Source: Bacteroidetes bacterium SW_9_63_38
Lineage (GTDB): Bacteria; Bacteroidota; Rhodothermia; Rhodothermales; Salinibacteraceae
Direction of reading: 5' to 3'
Assembly: GCA_003022435.1 (NCBI GenBank)
Contig: PXUA01000004.1
Coordinates: forward strand, 16,697 to 80,696
DNA: 64,000 nt
Shown: positions 63,918-64,000 of the stretch, piece after piece
Numbering within the stretch: position 1 is the stretch's first letter
How the letters are laid out: each line of letters begins with the position of its first letter
Notes under the pieces: model-generated
What the model was told of the DNA's origin: nothing
What the model saw: only the letters and a program-made list of their open reading frames with translations
Databases searched by the model: none
Position numbers and translations under genes: made by a program

Positions 63918-64000
63918 CGATCAGACGAGTGACGTCTGTCCGGTGCTCCTTACGCCCCCAATACGCCGGTCACAGCATTCCGGCCGCTTTGACGTAGAAT

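Overview
The window looks like chromosomal DNA of a moderately GC-rich, salt-adapted member of the Rhodothermota (Salinibacter-like). This is inferred from the strongly acidic proteins (trigger factor, ClpP, PstB and the helicase carry Asp/Glu-rich tails or insertions), from Bacteroidota/Rhodothermota-type families (PorT-like barrel, DUF5723 barrel, DUF2480, paired lipoprotein and barrel genes), and from a polyhydroxyalkanoate regulator next to a phasin. No rRNA or phylogenetic marker alignment was possible, so genus is not claimed.

Layout. 0.2-4.7 kb: a 163-bp transposon-like repeat, ribD, an unknown gene, a PlsC acyltransferase, tRNA-Gln(CTG) and a broken tesB thioesterase gene. 5.0-10.8 kb: a minus-strand phosphate-starvation locus in the order phoB-pstS-pstC-pstA-pstB-phoU. 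11-17 kb: a HEAT-like exported protein, a zinc-ribbon membrane protein, a 236-bp MITE, a MATE exporter, a PorT-like barrel, a decayed SLC13 permease and a HAD phosphatase. 17.0-19.9 kb: a DUF433/DUF5615 toxin-antitoxin-like pair directly followed by an HNH-nuclease/SF2-helicase fusion, the best candidate here for a little-known (possibly defensive) module. 20-28.6 kb: a broken AhpD-like gene, a broken FN3 lipoprotein, an intact lipoprotein plus DUF5723 barrel pair and a small exported protein. 28.8-35.6 kb: a MITE, pdxH, a DUF429 protein, proline dehydrogenase, a CHY zinc finger protein and a decayed sigma-54 regulator. 35.6-43 kb: two nitrate/nitrite-type MFS carriers around an alginate-export-like porin, then a GH15 glucoamylase-like enzyme. 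43-53.3 kb: mostly eroded genes (thioredoxin-like, TauE/SafE, ECF sigma factor, reductase tail, NnrE, AhpD-like, CorA, a lipoprotein) mixed with an intact TetR regulator, a flavodoxin-fold reductase and small envelope proteins. 53.4-64 kb: cysteine synthase, tig-clpP, tRNA-Glu(CTC), a parvulin isomerase, a GNAT enzyme, a dead IS630-type element, DUF2480, an alpha/beta hydrolase, and phaR-phasin.

Two themes stand out. First, about fifteen genes carry a frameshift, nonsense codon, duplication or truncation, while housekeeping genes beside them are intact. The lesions are mixed (nonsense codon, Walker A lysine loss, 25-bp duplication, MITE-associated deletions), so true decay fits better than sequencing error alone, though single-base shifts need checking against reads. 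Second, the intergenic DNA and the dead genes hold at least three MITE families: 163 bp with 10-bp target duplications, 116-551 bp with TA ends, and 236 bp with CTCAG ends. There is also a family of 16-17-bp palindromes whose arms vary but stay complementary, including copies inside the IS630 transposase. I consider the palindrome family and the HNH-helicase cluster the two observations most worth following up.
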